The notes: generated by a model not told the origin, from the letters alone. A DNA stretch of 64,000 nucleotides from Calamus simplicifolius (GCA_900491605.1 UESW01004633.1:282158-346157), one strand, 5' to 3'; positions 48,812 to 61,325 are shown, counted from the first letter of the stretch. Translations and numbers: made by a program.

Positions 48812-49160
48812 TTTTAAACTATAGTTGTCAGAATCGGACCGAAATGGCTGGTTGAACCGTTTGAACCGGAACCCGAAGGCCAAGCCGGTCCGGTTCTAAC
48901 ACAAAACTGGATGTGTAAGTGACCCTAAATAACCCGGTCAACCCATCCGGTTCACCCGTGAATTGGTCAACCTTGCCCTAACCGGATGGGGTCATGGGTT
49001 TTATTGTCATGTTAACCTTAATTTTTTATTAAAAATTAATTTTTATTAATATAAATATATATTATATTAAAATAATTGATAAATAGTTCAACCAGTGATC
49101 CAACGGTTGAACCAATGATCCGATGACCTAAGGCCGGGTGTGGCACCTATGTTTTAAAAC
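48812..49160. repeat. ACCGG-rich MITE relic abutting the MULE
   Basis: The left end TTTAAACTATAGTTGTC is roughly inverse to GGCACCTATGTTTTAAAAC on the right. The interior is rich in CCGGTT, GAACCG and CCGGTC words, like the MITE at 41618. It appears to have landed at or near the left end of the Mutator-like element, which may explain why that element lacks its outermost 25-30 bases on this side. Confidence 0.45.
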
Positions 49161-49316
49161 TGGTTTTAAAGAAGGGTGGGAACCAAATTTATTGAAAAAA
49201 AATGTTTAAAATGGAAAACATCATTTGAAACGGCATTTTTCACTTCCACATCACCCCTCCCCCCGCTACTCCATGCCAACGGAAAGCTTCTGCTGGCATG
49301 GCAGAAGGGCGACGAG

Positions 49317-49376
49317 AAATCGCCACTTGAAGTGGCGATTTCTGAAGAAATCGCCACTTCAAGTGGCAATTTTCTT
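49317..49376. repeat. Palindromic GCCACTT hairpins near the MULE left end
   Basis: Two palindromes lie side by side: GAAATCGCCACTT with AAGTGGCGATTTC, then GAAATCGCCACTT with AAGTGGCAATTTT. A further degenerate copy is at 49536-49562. The same palindrome is found at 53549-53576, 57541-57600 and repeatedly in 62948-63525. Confidence 0.85.
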
Positions 49377-50453
49377 AGTTACCAAGCAACCCGACAGTGA
49401 GTTGCTGGGTTTGTGCAAGGAAAGTCCAAGCTGGTGAAACATTGATCTATGGATCAGCACAGGGCTTTTCTAATGGCTGCAGGTGTTTCAGTCTAAGTTT
49501 CAGTTTGAAAGCGTCCATTAAAAAAGAGTGCCCACAGAAATCGCCACTTGGAGTGGTGATATCATTGAAATTTACCTCTTGAGGGAAACTGATTCGGCCA
49601 ATAAGTTATATTCTGTAGCGCTACAAAGGCAAGGCCCCAGCATTTCTAAATCATTCAACATTATCAACTGATGTGCTGTTGCTTTTGTCAAGAATATTCT
49701 TTGCAGAATGAATTTCAAAGCCAACAATGAATCATGAACTAGTTGCAGGTTAAGTTTCTAGTATGAGAACTAAGTAATTGCTTTCCAACACTAAACAATT
49801 CTAGGACTTCTGCTTTTGCAGCAAAGGACTATGCATAAAATATATGAACGTAATCACCATCAAAATCTTCTCCAAGAGGAGCACAAATGAGGGGGTTGAT
49901 CTTCACAGTATGATCATCATGGATATACACATAAAATGCCTGCAGCAAGTGTTTGTGCATACTAGGTGGCATGTTATTGAAAACCTTATGTACACTGATT
50001 TGTGGAATATTCATTTTCCTCGATGCCAATTACAAAATAGAAAGATAACTAAAGTCACAAATTATAAGTATATGAAAAAGATTAAAGGAACTAAGCTTAT
50101 ATAAATTAAGAAGTTCAACTTTGAAAACCGAAACCAGATCAAAACTCAGCTGAAACTGTATCGAAACTCAGCCGAAACTATACCGAAACTTATGTCATTC
50201 AAAATTATATCATCTCACAAGCATCAAATATCATCGCATCAGCAGAATAACACTACTTATAAAATTTAATATATCTGGTACATGAAAAAAAAAAGAAATT
50301 TTACAACATTTAGTTTGAGCACAACAATCTAGGCAACCTAGGTTTCACATCCGCATCTAGAAGGTCGGCGAATACATCTAATCCGTCGTCTATAGGTCAC
50401 CAACGGTGAAGGGCCCTCATCAATCACTTGAGATACCCCCTCCTGTATGAGGA

Positions 50454-52608
50454 TCATGGTAGAATGGGAAACATCAGGCATAGCAGCATCCAAATGTGAC
50501 CGGTGACATCCTCACTGATCTCGGTGATATCCGCATCAACAATGTCATCAATGCGATATGCAGTGTGATCTCGACTGGCAGATGTACCCTCCTCAGCTTC
50601 CCTTCTATGCGAATACTCGTGTGCTAATGGGGACCGCATGCAAGAAGGCGATGGGGTATAATGAAATGTCTCCATCGTCGGATCAAGATCAGCTCGTGTA
50701 GACTCCGACCCCTCCGGGTAGAGTGCCGCTACAGGTGTGCTCCGAACGTGTTGATACCCGATGACAGATAATGTACCATAAGCCATCGCCATCGCATTCC
50801 TTAAAATCTATAGCCGCTCATCATCCACTAGGGCAACTATAGCCCGCTCGACCTCCATAGTTAACTGTTGAAACCTCTCATACTGCATAGAAAATGACAA
50901 CAAAAATTCATATGAAAACTTATGAAGTTCAAAGAAAAAGATACTCCTAAACAAAAATTTAAAATAGTACCAGAAACTCATATGAAATTCCTTCCCCTTC
51001 GTAGCCTTGTACTATACTCAGAACGATCACACATATTCGGGTGATGCTCCTAAACTAGGTCATATAATCGGGTGTGCATGAGACTCCGGCTACTATAGGC
51101 TCTCCCATAATAATATGCCGATGCGTGCATTCCATGTTGCAATATAAGTCCCATGCATGACATCCCATGCAACATTTGTCCTCCCCCATCGATCAATCTG
51201 ATGAAGATGTACCGATGTATCGCATGGACATGGTATGGACTGACGACATCCAAATTGACGAAGCACTCGGTCCAGTAAATGCCACTCGACTACATCAAAA
51301 CATATCAGCGGGGTCCGTGTCATCCAAATATCCAAACTGAACAAGCAGCTCGGAGGTAAAATAGAGATAACCGCCGATGAGTAAGGACACCATATGAACT
51401 GCATAGAAAAAAATTAATTAATCCATAATCAACATAAACTTGAGAAATATTCCATCTATTGAATTTCATATTGCAAAATGACATACCCGTTTTTCACTAT
51501 CATCCAACACGTCCAACTAGTCCCTATAAGCACGTAGTGTATGGGTTGAAACATTTTTCAAGTTATATCTTACATGTCATCTATACCCCCACTGTGCACC
51601 TAAGTGCCATCATCATCGGCATCTAAGGTCTAGCCTCCAGAGTCTTGAGTCTCGTAGGATGAAAAATGGGAAATCGTTCCCATGCTCAAATCTGCATGTT
51701 CGGATAATTCAAAATTGTTAATTAACAATAAAAATTATCTCGATCTCAGACATAAGAATATAGTGTTTACCTGTAGCAAGGGAGGTATCCTCCAATGTTT
51801 GACTGGGTAGGGCTCGTTGCATAACATAGTGCTCTATATAAACCAGCAAGTGTAGCCGATCCCCAACTAAGAGAGGCAAATGCATCTAAGTCTTTCAAAA
51901 TGGCCGACATCAACTTCACTAAATTACTAGAGATATCCGAAAGAATCACTCCACCAATGATTCGAAGAAGTTGTCCCCTCACGAACTGTTGGATAACCTC
52001 ATCATCCACATCTTCATCCAAGTAAAGGTCGCAATAGAATTGATCGAAGAATGCTAAACAAAAATGACCTTTCGAAAATGCTTCGACAGGAGGTTCAACA
52101 CCAAATAACCTCCCAAATATAGCCTGCCACTGCTTGATAGTATATATAACCCAATAACAGCGGATCCATCAATCTTGGGGCCACTTAAAATACTGACATC
52201 CTGTAGTATAATGGTCACCTCACCAAAAGGAAGATGAAATGTGTGGGTCTCTTGCCACCATCTCTCAACCAGTGCAGAAATAAGGTCAACATCCAGTTGA
52301 ATCTGGCCTATCCGATATATGTCAAACATGCCAACATGATCTAAGTAGTACTGCACTCGTGGGTGTGATATGCCGGTGTCTCTTTCCATATATGTGCGTC
52401 ATGCCGACGGCATCTAAGAACCGGTAACTCCTACAAATTTTTTTTTCAATAATACATCAACATTCACATAAACACATGATAACTAATTAAGGACCGTCGA
52501 TCAACAATACACACCTCTGTCCTCAAATATGTTGGTTGATTTATGCAACCGTTTCAAAGTGAGAACACTGGGATCACGAGGCCCTGAATCTAATACATTA
52601 TGAGCCAT
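50454..52608 (-). pseudogene. Plant mobile domain (PMD/MAIL-type) protein carried by the MULE
   Basis: The likely start is at 52608 (MAHNVLDSGPRDPSVLTL). The segment from 52389 has the family signature IGQIQLDVDLISALVERW, then ETHTFHLPFGEVTIILQDV. The segment from 52021 has VIQQFVRGQLLRIIGGV and WGSATLAGLYRALC. WAWERFP with its FHPT tail follows near 51680. The VEWHLLDRVLRQFG block is at 51290, and a low-complexity tail ends at 50454. Gaps between blocks may be introns; stops and frame changes are also seen. PMD proteins are known both as transposon cargo and as host silencing factors (MAIL1, MAIN). This one lies inside transposon ends, so it is cargo. Confidence 0.7.
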
Positions 52609-53157
52609 GTCTTGATAATCTACAAAAAATAAGTTAAAAAAATAAGTAATCAAGGAACAGAAAGGAACAACAAGCAATAATAAACTTGAAAGAAATTGAC
52701 TTCCCATTGGAACACAGAAAAGAAATATTTGAAGTAACACTTATCAATTAACTTAACACAAAAGAAATAAACCTGACAAGATTTCACTACTAAGTTTTTT
52801 TAAATGAACTAGAAATGATTTAATTTTAGGATGTCCAAGAAAAAAACAAAGACTTCTCAATTAACTTAACACAATATATCTCTAATTCAACCATGCATAA
52901 CTACCAAAATAGTGCTTAGTTCCATACCATACCATACCATACTGCATATAATACTAGTGTGAACTTGAATTCACTTTGGAAAAAATAGGAATGCTCTCAT
53001 CCTTTCAACTCAGGATATTATGAAGCATATTGACCTGCTAATAGACCATGCTAATGCATCATGAAAACTGGAAAGTGAAAATTTGAGATTGGGAACCGTT
53101 GGGAAACTTTCAAATTTCAAAACCAATAACATTTGCATCAGTTAAATATTTCATAAT

Positions 53158-53576
53158 ATGGCAGCTGGAAATAAAAAAGCAAGAGGCACAACAATAGATC
53201 CGGAAGAACTTCACAACCATCCCTCGAAAAAGATGATAGACTTCACAATAGAAAAACTTCACAACAAAGTAGGAGATGAGAAACTTGGAGAGTTTGTGAG
53301 AAGCACCTTGATAGAGGCGGAGTCCACGAAGTCCATGCGATCATCAAGGGAGAATGGCTCGGCTCTCGGGTCAAAGACGTGATCGTCCGGATGGAGGGCG
53401 TCACGAGTGACTCGGGCCGAAGACGATGATGGATCGCAGAGTATGGTAGTCCGACAAGAGGGGGCGAGCACTGTCGGCGAGCAAGGGGCTGGGGCACTAC
53501 GAGGCGAGTAGGGCACTGTCGGGCTCCTGGGAGTTATCTGTAGGGCACTAAAATCGCCACTCAAGTGGCGATTTCA
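53158..53576. other. GC-rich junction block resembling the MULE right-end leader
   Basis: The sequence GGTAGTCCGAC(A/G)AGAGGGGGC, with GATGGATCGC just upstream, occurs here (about 53427-53465) and near the right end (57328-57364). A GCCACT palindrome follows at 53549-53576, as it does at 57541-57600. So the region upstream of the PMD gene is a diverged copy of the region upstream of the transposase gene. An open plus-strand frame at 53158-53382 resembles nothing and is probably chance. Confidence 0.55.
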
Positions 53577-54265
53577 TTCACTGATAATAACACTGAAACA
53601 TCAGTGAGTTATTTTTCTTCAACACTTATCAATTGCTTGGGAACCACTGTTAAAAGAATGACATCATTGAATAATACAAGACAAACTAAGATCAATGAAT
53701 CAATTGGGTTTACACATAAGTCTTCTATTTTATGATAAACATTTTACTCTAACATTTTAATTCTATAAGAGATATAGTTTACATATGATGGAAAAAAAAA
53801 AACTTATATTGTACTGAACTCAGCATGTTATACTTCGAGTTCCCTTGTGACATCTCAGACTTCCCATCCAGTGCAGTTTTCCATAGTGATGGCAGCAAAG
53901 GTTGAGCTGTTCATTGCTTTGATCAGCATGAATCCTGCAAATATATAATCTAATTCCAAACAAATTCCCCTTATTGTTCACTCCAACTTGCCCCATAAGT
54001 TTGCAAAAAAAAAACTTTCTCACATTTGGGCCATTCAAGTGCTGCTATTGCATGATATTTCTGAATTAGCACAACACCAAAGAGGAAAAAAAAGATAAAT
54101 ATGAAAATAATTAATTTAGAAGAAAATAAATGCATCCATAAAATTTAAACTATAAGGAGTGTATCAAATAACATGCAACATCATGTTCCTAAGACAAGTA
54201 CATCATAGACACAATGCCTGATTAACTTAAGAGTACATAAATTTATGATCCTGAAGGTCCAGCAG

Positions 54266-56427
54266 TTACATTAGGACAACGGCGTCTAGAATGACCCGTT
54301 TGCCTACAAATAGAATATCGACTTGTTCTTCTGGGCTGAGCCTCATCCATCTCATTAGGAATCCGGGTTGACTTTGGTTTTTCTTTTTTCGCCTGAGACG
54401 ATCCCGATCAGGTATGCATGTGAAAGGCATCTCCATCCAGTAGTCTTCATGTGGTACCGGGTTGAACTCCCCATACCAAGCAGTAATGTAGGAGCCAGTA
54501 CTATATAGTTCATCAACAAGAGGCGTTGAGTCCATGCCAATCTCCTGGCACACTGCTAAGACATGTGTACATGATATTTATATATTATCCACTTTTTACA
54601 TGAACAGATATGGTCACTGAGTGGTACATTCTGAACATTGCCTCTACCCCTGAGAGCTTCACTGAACCTCCTTGTCACAACTTCATAAGTGGCTCTTTGC
54701 ATGTTGTATATGGTTACTCTGTGCTCATTTGCTTTGGCCTGACTTTCAGCAACCTTAATCAAAACATGAGGAGTGAAGAAGTTATTAGGGTTCTCCTGTA
54801 CATACTTTAAGGCTTCTATGCGTCTCGTATTGAAATACTTAACGAGATGATGAAATGTCATCTGAACACATGCCATAATTGGCACATTCTAGCTCTCCTC
54901 AACACACTATTAAAAACCTTCGATAGATTTGTTGTCAAAATACCATAGCGAAAGCCTCCGTCATGTACCAATGTCCACTTCTCCGGCTCCAACTCCGATA
55001 GCCAAGACTAAGCTTCTTGCATTGACTCTTTTAATCCTTTCCATCAGAAAGTTAAACTTCCGAAGTTGATGTTTGCTCCCTGCTTTCCATATTGCTCTTT
55101 TCAATTAAATATTTAAGAATCTCAAGTTAAAATTACTGCATACATGTCTCAGACAATACCTATGATAAGCTCTTGGTGGAGCCCATCCATTTTTATTATC
55201 AGCTATTGCACTTAGTATACCTGAATGTCAATCAGAAATAAGACAAATGTCATTTTTATCTTTCATAACATGCCTCCTAAGCCTCAGCAAAAACCAGCTC
55301 CAGCTAGCTGTACACTCTTTATCTACAATTGCATAGGCCAGTGGAAATATCCTATTATCAGCATTAATGCCTGTCGTAATGAGCATCTTTCCCTTGTACT
55401 TCCTATAATGATATGTTCCATCAATAGAAATCACTGGGCGACAATACCAAAACCCCTCAATGGATGGATGAAATGTCCATAATACATAATTCAGGACACA
55501 TACAGAAGAACTTGCTTCACTATAGAAATCCCAACATATAATTGTTCCAAGATTTGTATTTTGCAATGCAAGCATGTATTTAGGAAGCTTTGCATATGAT
55601 GGTTCTCATTCATCAAATATATCAATCAATGCCTTATGCTTTCCATGCCATGCTTTGGAATATGACACCGTATAGTAAAATTGTTCTACAATAGTTGCTA
55701 TAACAGCATCAATATTCACACTTGAATCTTTCTCCATAATGTGTCAAACGACATAGCTAATAACTCGAGAACTAATATATTTGTTATCCCGAGTTAAATT
55801 ACTGAATAAATAAGAGTGTGGCCCATCATACCTTGTGATCTCAAAAAATCCATGCTTCTTCAACTTTGCAGCACGCAACCTCCATTGACAACTTTGGGCA
55901 GTACTTGAAGAGGCACATTTAATGCTCCAAAACAATTTCTTTGACTCCACCACATTATATGTGCGATGCTTCTTGATGTGATACATTGCACATGCTCTCT
56001 TCAGTTCATCTTTAGTATTAAACAACAATCCTTTAGCAAACAATGTCATTGATGGATTCCAAAATTAAGAATTGAAGGATAACTCTCTCGGAGTACTAAC
56101 ACATCTACTATCATGCAAATTCAACTCATTATAAAATTCTAGTACTTGTTCATATGCAAAGGCTTGATGATCATGTACCTGAGTTGGAATAGGTTCTGAA
56201 TGACTATATACATGAATAGAACTAAAGCCAGTGTCATGAACTATATCATCTTCATATGACTCTTCATCTTCATTTGGCTCTTCATCTAAGTCATCATGTT
56301 CAGGCCAATAGTCATCATCTGCACTCTCGTCTGACTCTATTCCTTGACTATCAGTGTTGAACTGATTATTTACCACATCATCGCTCTCCACTACTGGCAT
56401 AAATCCTTCAATCATTGGGAAATCCAC
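54266..56427 (-). pseudogene. MULE transposase (MURA-type), interrupted
   Basis: The N-terminal acidic part begins at 56427. The MuDR-type DNA-binding region follows (56049-55744, MTLFAKGLLFNTKDELKRA). The core carries VISIDGTYHYRKYKGK and INADNRIFPLAYAIVD, with the first catalytic Asp in SIDGT. The next catalytic region, ISD-HSGI, ends with a stop where Arg is expected (CGA to TGA). AYHRYCLRHVCSNF and a SWIM zinc finger (CSCKKW) follow at 55180 and 54590. These parts are in a single frame broken by nonsense codons. The C-terminus (54553-54266, VDELYSTGSYITAWY) needs one lost base. The copy is inactive, but the family is clear. Confidence 0.88.
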
Positions 56428-57540
56428 TGGAGTCCTAATCTATTCTTGCTGCTGGGCTATAGGAGAACTATCCTGAACATCCTCTGTATGACCAACACTA
56501 TATGGCTCGGAAATATCATCCTTGAAAACATATAGTTCATTATACCGATATTCTAAAATTTTAAGGGAAATATCAATATGTGCTCCACATCGTCGTCGGC
56601 CTCAATTGGATGAAGCACGTATTTTTGATGCAATGTTGGAGATCTCCATATCAATCTGATGATATATCTCTGTACTGAAATTTTAGAATTGTAAGTACCC
56701 GATCAATCAACTCAGCAAAACGTGTTTCCATGCTCAATTTTAAACATTTACATGGAGGTTGATTATAATATATCCCTTCTTGGCCATCCATCATAATAAA
56801 GCAGAACTCTTACAGTTTTCATCTGAAAAAAGGTGATCAAAATTTATCTCAGATCAGCTACAAACAAACAAAAATTTAAATATGCATATATTTTAGTAGC
56901 ATTTAGCACATATTAGTTTCCAAGAACCATATAGCACAGATTAAGATAAAACACTTAATTTTTCATGATGATATCATAGCTAAAATAAAACGCCAATATC
57001 CTTGTGCATTAAGGTGATACAAGAAAATAAAAATATTTTTCATGTTTATTTATGCTCCCATATTTTCATCTCTACACATAGACCAAAAATACAACAGCTC
57101 TATTATATATATTTGGCTCATGTATTTTTCATTTTTACCTAGAAATAAATACACTTCTCATGCTTTGTCCTTTGTCAAGAAAATCTCAAATGAGCACTTG
57201 GTACCAAGAAAAAGAAAAATAAAAAACCTTGATTATCAGACAGTTACATGATAGCATATAAAGATCAGTTTGAGGAATGAGGTAGTGTGAATCTCTACCT
57301 TGAAGGAACTAAGGGCGGAGTACAAACAATGGATCGCGAAGGGTAGTCCGACGAGAGGGGGCAGAGATGGGCAACATCGATTTTCTGGCCGAAGGAAGTA
57401 ACGGGAAGGGCGAAGGGAGTATGGGAGTAGGGGGCTGAGGTTTTAAGTATCAGACAAACCAACCCGCAGCTCACACGAGGGTTTAAGTTTCAGACAAACT
57501 TCACAGCTTGCTCATTGTCGAGGGGATGCTGAGAAAATTA

Positions 57541-57600
57541 TCCATTTGGAATGGCGATTTCAATTATATTGAAATTACCACTTCAAGTGATGATTTCGAT
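57541..57600. repeat. Degenerate GCCACTT palindromes near the MULE right end
   Basis: The stretch contains TTTGGAATGGCGATTTCAA, then GAAATTACCACTTCAAGTGA and TGATTTCGA. It is a decayed version of the palindrome seen intact at the left end and at 53549-53576. Confidence 0.6.
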
Positions 57601-57947
57601 ATGTCCTATCAGCAACCTCATTATGGAACATAGCCGAAAGATAATATAGAAATAAAAAATACTATTTAAAATGATGTTTTTTTATTTTTTAACATCATTT
57701 TTTAAATAGCTTTCGTTCCATTCTTTTCCTCTAAAACCGGTGCAAAAAGGCACCGTTTAAAAAAAACGACTCCAAAAAATCTAATGATAAAAAAAATTTA
57801 CCGTACGCGGCAGATTTCTAATGAGGTCGTCGTGTAATTAGGTCCGACCAAATCAAGGAAGCCACCTCTCTGTCTCTTTTCTTTTTTAGATAAAAAGGTT
57901 GGAAAGGGAGCGCGGAGAAATCGAAGGAGAGAAGGAGAGCTGGAGGG

Positions 57948-60900
57948 ATGGGCTTTGGGGTCGCTGTCCCTGGGAGCAGCAACCAAGCACTCCATCCCAG
58001 GCCCAACCGCCTCCGACCCGACCTCCCTGCCACCAGAGTCGGCGGCGGCGGCGGCGGCGGGGGGCTGTGGCGACTGGTTCCGAGGAGGAAGGAGGGGGGA
58101 TGGGCGATGGGGCTTAGCTCCTCCTCCTCCTCCTCCTTTAGGAGCCGGGCGGCCGTGGAGGAGGAAGGGGGGTTCGTGGGGCGAAGGGGAGCTTCTACGA
58201 GCTCCTGGGAATCTCGGAAGGCGGGAGCTACGACGACATCAAGAAGGCCTACAAGCAGCTCGCGAGGAAGTACCACCCCGACGTCTCGCCGCCCGACCGG
58301 ACGGAGGAGTACACCCGGCGATTCATCGAGGTCCAGGAGGCCTACGAGACACTCTCCGACCCCCACCGGAGGGCGCTTTACGACCGCGATCTAGCTCGGG
58401 GCTTGCACCTCGCCTTCTCCGCCAGGAGGCGATTCGACGAGGTGAATTGGTTTTTCTGCTTCCATTACTCGGTGAATTCAACAAGCTGGGCTTATTATTT
58501 TGGTTAATATTATGAAAATTTAGTGCTTCTGTTGCGCAATTCGTAGAAGTTGGAATCTTTTTTAGATCGCCGAGATCTGAAACACTTTCATGCTTTGCTA
58601 GGAAAGTTTGAATTTTAGTATTTGGGTTTCTTTAGCTGTGTCATTTTGTCAACTTTGTTTTGTCACAAAAGGATTTTATTATTCCCCTCTTCTCATTTGC
58701 TACCGTTAAATTGGCATGGGATTTGTAGAAATCAATGCAATTATTGATCTTGATGTTTAAAAGATGGGCTTTAGGAGTATTAGAAGTATGATATGTTGGT
58801 TGTTCAGGAATTCTCTAATATTTCTAATCCTTAATCTGGGGTGGAGAAAACTGGTTTTCTTAGTTCTAACAGAGGAATTTCTCAGTTTCATCAAAACTAA
58901 ACTTATGGGAAAAATTAACTAAAGCCTAATTAAAGACAATATATGATCGAATTATGGACTTAACCTTTATTTGAGTCAAGAGAAATATGGGTTTCCCTGA
59001 TTTTGATTTTTTTTGTATGTATGAATTTAGATCCTTTTTTAAAGTTCAGGTGTGATTCACAAAATACACATTTTTTTTTTGAAAAATAAAAAGAAAAACT
59101 ATATGTACAAAGATACCATCCAGATCTTCATATAGAACTTTCTGTATGAGAACCAGATAAGCTACTGTGTTGCTTTCGACGTCCCATCTTCACATATATG
59201 ACATCATCCAAGGCGTCACTTGTTCTAAGAATCCCATGCCTGAGCTGATGAGATGGCTTGACAGAGGCAACAAAAATAGATCGGTCAGACGCCTGGAATT
59301 AAAACCAAGCAGTTGTCCAGAAGGTGGAGTTATCCTAATTTGTCCACATCGTAAAGTCATTTTCCTTCTTTCTGTTTCAATACTGAAGGTTATCCCTTGA
59401 CAAGGATTTTGTTCTTTTCCCTACAAGATCTGAGAAATTTGGGGTGGCAAAAGGTCTGACATTCTTGAAGAGTTTCAGTAACTGTTTACCATGCAAATAT
59501 ATGCGGTTCCTATGCATGGCTTCTTTTTCTGATCTAATATTTTGTGTCTTTCAGAATTTTTCATGCGTGATATTCTTATATTTTTTTAGATTTTGAGAAT
59601 TATCTAGTTCTGTGGTGGTACTCTTCATAGTTAACAGGTTATGTTTTTGCTGACAGAATTTTCTGGGTTTCAGTTAATTTGACGGGGAATTTCCTCCTAT
59701 TCTAAAGTTTTTGTTATTTGATCTGGTTGTGTAGATTGTGTTTTTCAAAGTTTTGTTCAAATAGGTGAGGTTTGAACTCCTGGTACCCTTTTTTGGTGGA
59801 GTGTGCATGAAAGAGCTCAGATTTCTTTAGCTGTTCATACATGAATTGATATTTATTTTGTCAGTCAAAAGATTCATTAGTTCCCAGAATTATCTGTTAA
59901 TTGAGGTTTTACGTTGAAAATTCCAACTTTTTTTCATTTAAATTATTGATTAGAGTTGATCCGGCTTTCAAGGGAGTATTGTATCTTCTTTTAGTTACAA
60001 CAATATTTTCTTAGCTTTCACTCTCACTCTCTTACTACAGAACTTCTGGAAGTCAGTGGTATTAAAAGGTCTAATGTTCTATCAGAATTTGTACTTTCTC
60101 AACATTTGTCATCTCTATTGGGCTAAACATAGGGTTGTTGACTAATAGTCCAACTTGACCTCCATGAATACATGCTTAAACAGAGTTAGGGCGTGACATT
60201 TGGATTTGTTTTGTTTAATAGTCTGTGGTTACCCTGACCTGGCAACCAAAGTCCTAGGAATGATGTAATGCTTGTTGAATTTTAAAAAGACTAATTTTTT
60301 TTTGTGGTTTAGCTTCTTGTTGCTTGCGATCCTTTGTTCATATGTTGAGTGACACAAGATAAGTTGAGTTTCTTCATATGTTGGCTGTGGCTGGATATCT
60401 TATTAAGCTAGTCTGCATTGCAAGAGCTGTTCTTCTTAATTCTTATAATCTGATTTTCCATTTCTGCATTATATTTTATCATTCATGTAAAAGATCATAG
60501 TATAATGATTGAAAACTTTATCAGATACTTAGACATTCTCATTCTTTTTAATTCTTTTCCTCCCCTTCCTGTTCTTTGATGTCATTGTATGCCCCTTATT
60601 GTAATTGAATTGATATTTTATGGCTGTTCCATCTTGATTGGTGTCCCATCACTTCACTATTGGAACTCTTTCGTCTCCACCTAATGTTCTAATGCTGCCT
60701 CTCCTTAAACTATATTTACCTCTGCATTTAGAGTTCCAAATGTTTGAATCTATTGTATTAATCGCTGTCCGTATGTTCCAAATTTTGTCATTCTTTTCCT
60801 TGTGTTCTTTACCAAAGAAATTTTATTTCAGTTATCTATGTGCTGAGGAGGAATTGTTTTCTGATTAGGAATTGGAGGAGAAATCTGGTTGGAGGAACCG

Positions 60901-61015
60901 TTGGCAGGATCAGATTGTGGAGTTAAAGAAGAAGAGCACGAGCAAGGATACAGAGGAGAACCTATCTTGGGGAGCTCAAATGCGCAGGCGAAGAGCTGAA
61001 TCATTTGTTGAATAG
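57948..61015 (+). CDS. Chloroplast DnaJ-type co-chaperone, J20 (DJC26)-like
   Basis: Exon 1 is 57948-58441 and exon 2 60869-61015, joined in phase 0 (GACGAG|GT, TTAG|GAATTG). The N-terminus is Ser/Arg-rich with a run of seven Ser, as expected of a plastid transit peptide. The J domain reads SFYELLGISEG, then IKKAYKQLARKYHPDVSPP (HPD codons at 58274-58282) and EAYETLSDPHRRALYDRD. Exon 2 ends NLSWGAQMRRRRAESFVE. That ending and DVSPPDR-EEYT match Arabidopsis J20, which delivers damaged deoxyxylulose-5-phosphate synthase to Hsp70 in plastids. The J domain is one frame away from the ATG. A stop at 58139 closes its own frame upstream, so one base appears lost near 58180. Downstream of that point the gene looks intact. 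Confidence 0.85.
58442..60868 (+). other. Intron of the J20-like gene (2.4 kb)
   Basis: T-rich, AT-rich DNA bounded by GTGAAT and TGATTAG. No transposon or coding segment was recognised in it. Confidence 0.75.
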
Positions 61016-61325
61016 GGTTATTATCATAATATACATATATATTCTAATCAAGACGACTGCTTCATCATCAGCTTAACGGAGTTATCAGCCTACAGTCTCT
61101 TCCATGGAATTGCTTGACAAGCTCAGTGAAGTCATGCCCCATCTCTTTTGTGGATTCAGAGGAGACAAAAGAGGAATTCACCTAAAGAATGGGTTGACCT
61201 GTTAGCATAAACGTGTTAATTTTACTTTCATCCTCCATGTAAATATTTTTCTCCTTATAAATGTGTTTACAATGGAGCTCTACGTGCTTTTATAACATTG
61301 TACTCTTTCATTTTGCATGGGAGGT
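61016..61325 (+). other. Probable 3' UTR and downstream flank of the J20-like gene
   Basis: Non-coding DNA directly after the stop codon, ending in T-rich DNA near 61230-61310. I see no canonical AATAAA signal. Confidence 0.4.

Larger units (their letters stand above)
49150..57767 (-). mobile_element. Mutator-like element (MULE) carrying MURA and a plant mobile domain gene
   Basis: The left end (49159-49260) and the inverse of the right end (57640-57767) share GGTTTTA(A/G)A, then (T/A)GGAAC, then an AAAATG-rich block with (A/T)AACATCATTT. The same order occurs in the short element at 62786-63712. Both ends carry palindromes built from AAATCGCCACTT and its inverse. The minus strand encodes a decayed transposase near the right end and a PMD gene in the left half. 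The outer left terminus seems damaged, and I could not match target duplications. Composite structure is possible because a third end-like block lies at 53300-53576. Confidence 0.65.

Noticed and set aside
53158..53382. Small plus-strand frame starting MAAGNKKARG
   Set aside because: It lies in a block related to the MULE leader, has no family match and is not conserved in the related block at 57300.
57955..58515. 186-codon frame overlapping the J20-like first exon
   Set aside because: It is the alternative frame of a GC-rich exon. The J domain and splice junction belong to other frames.
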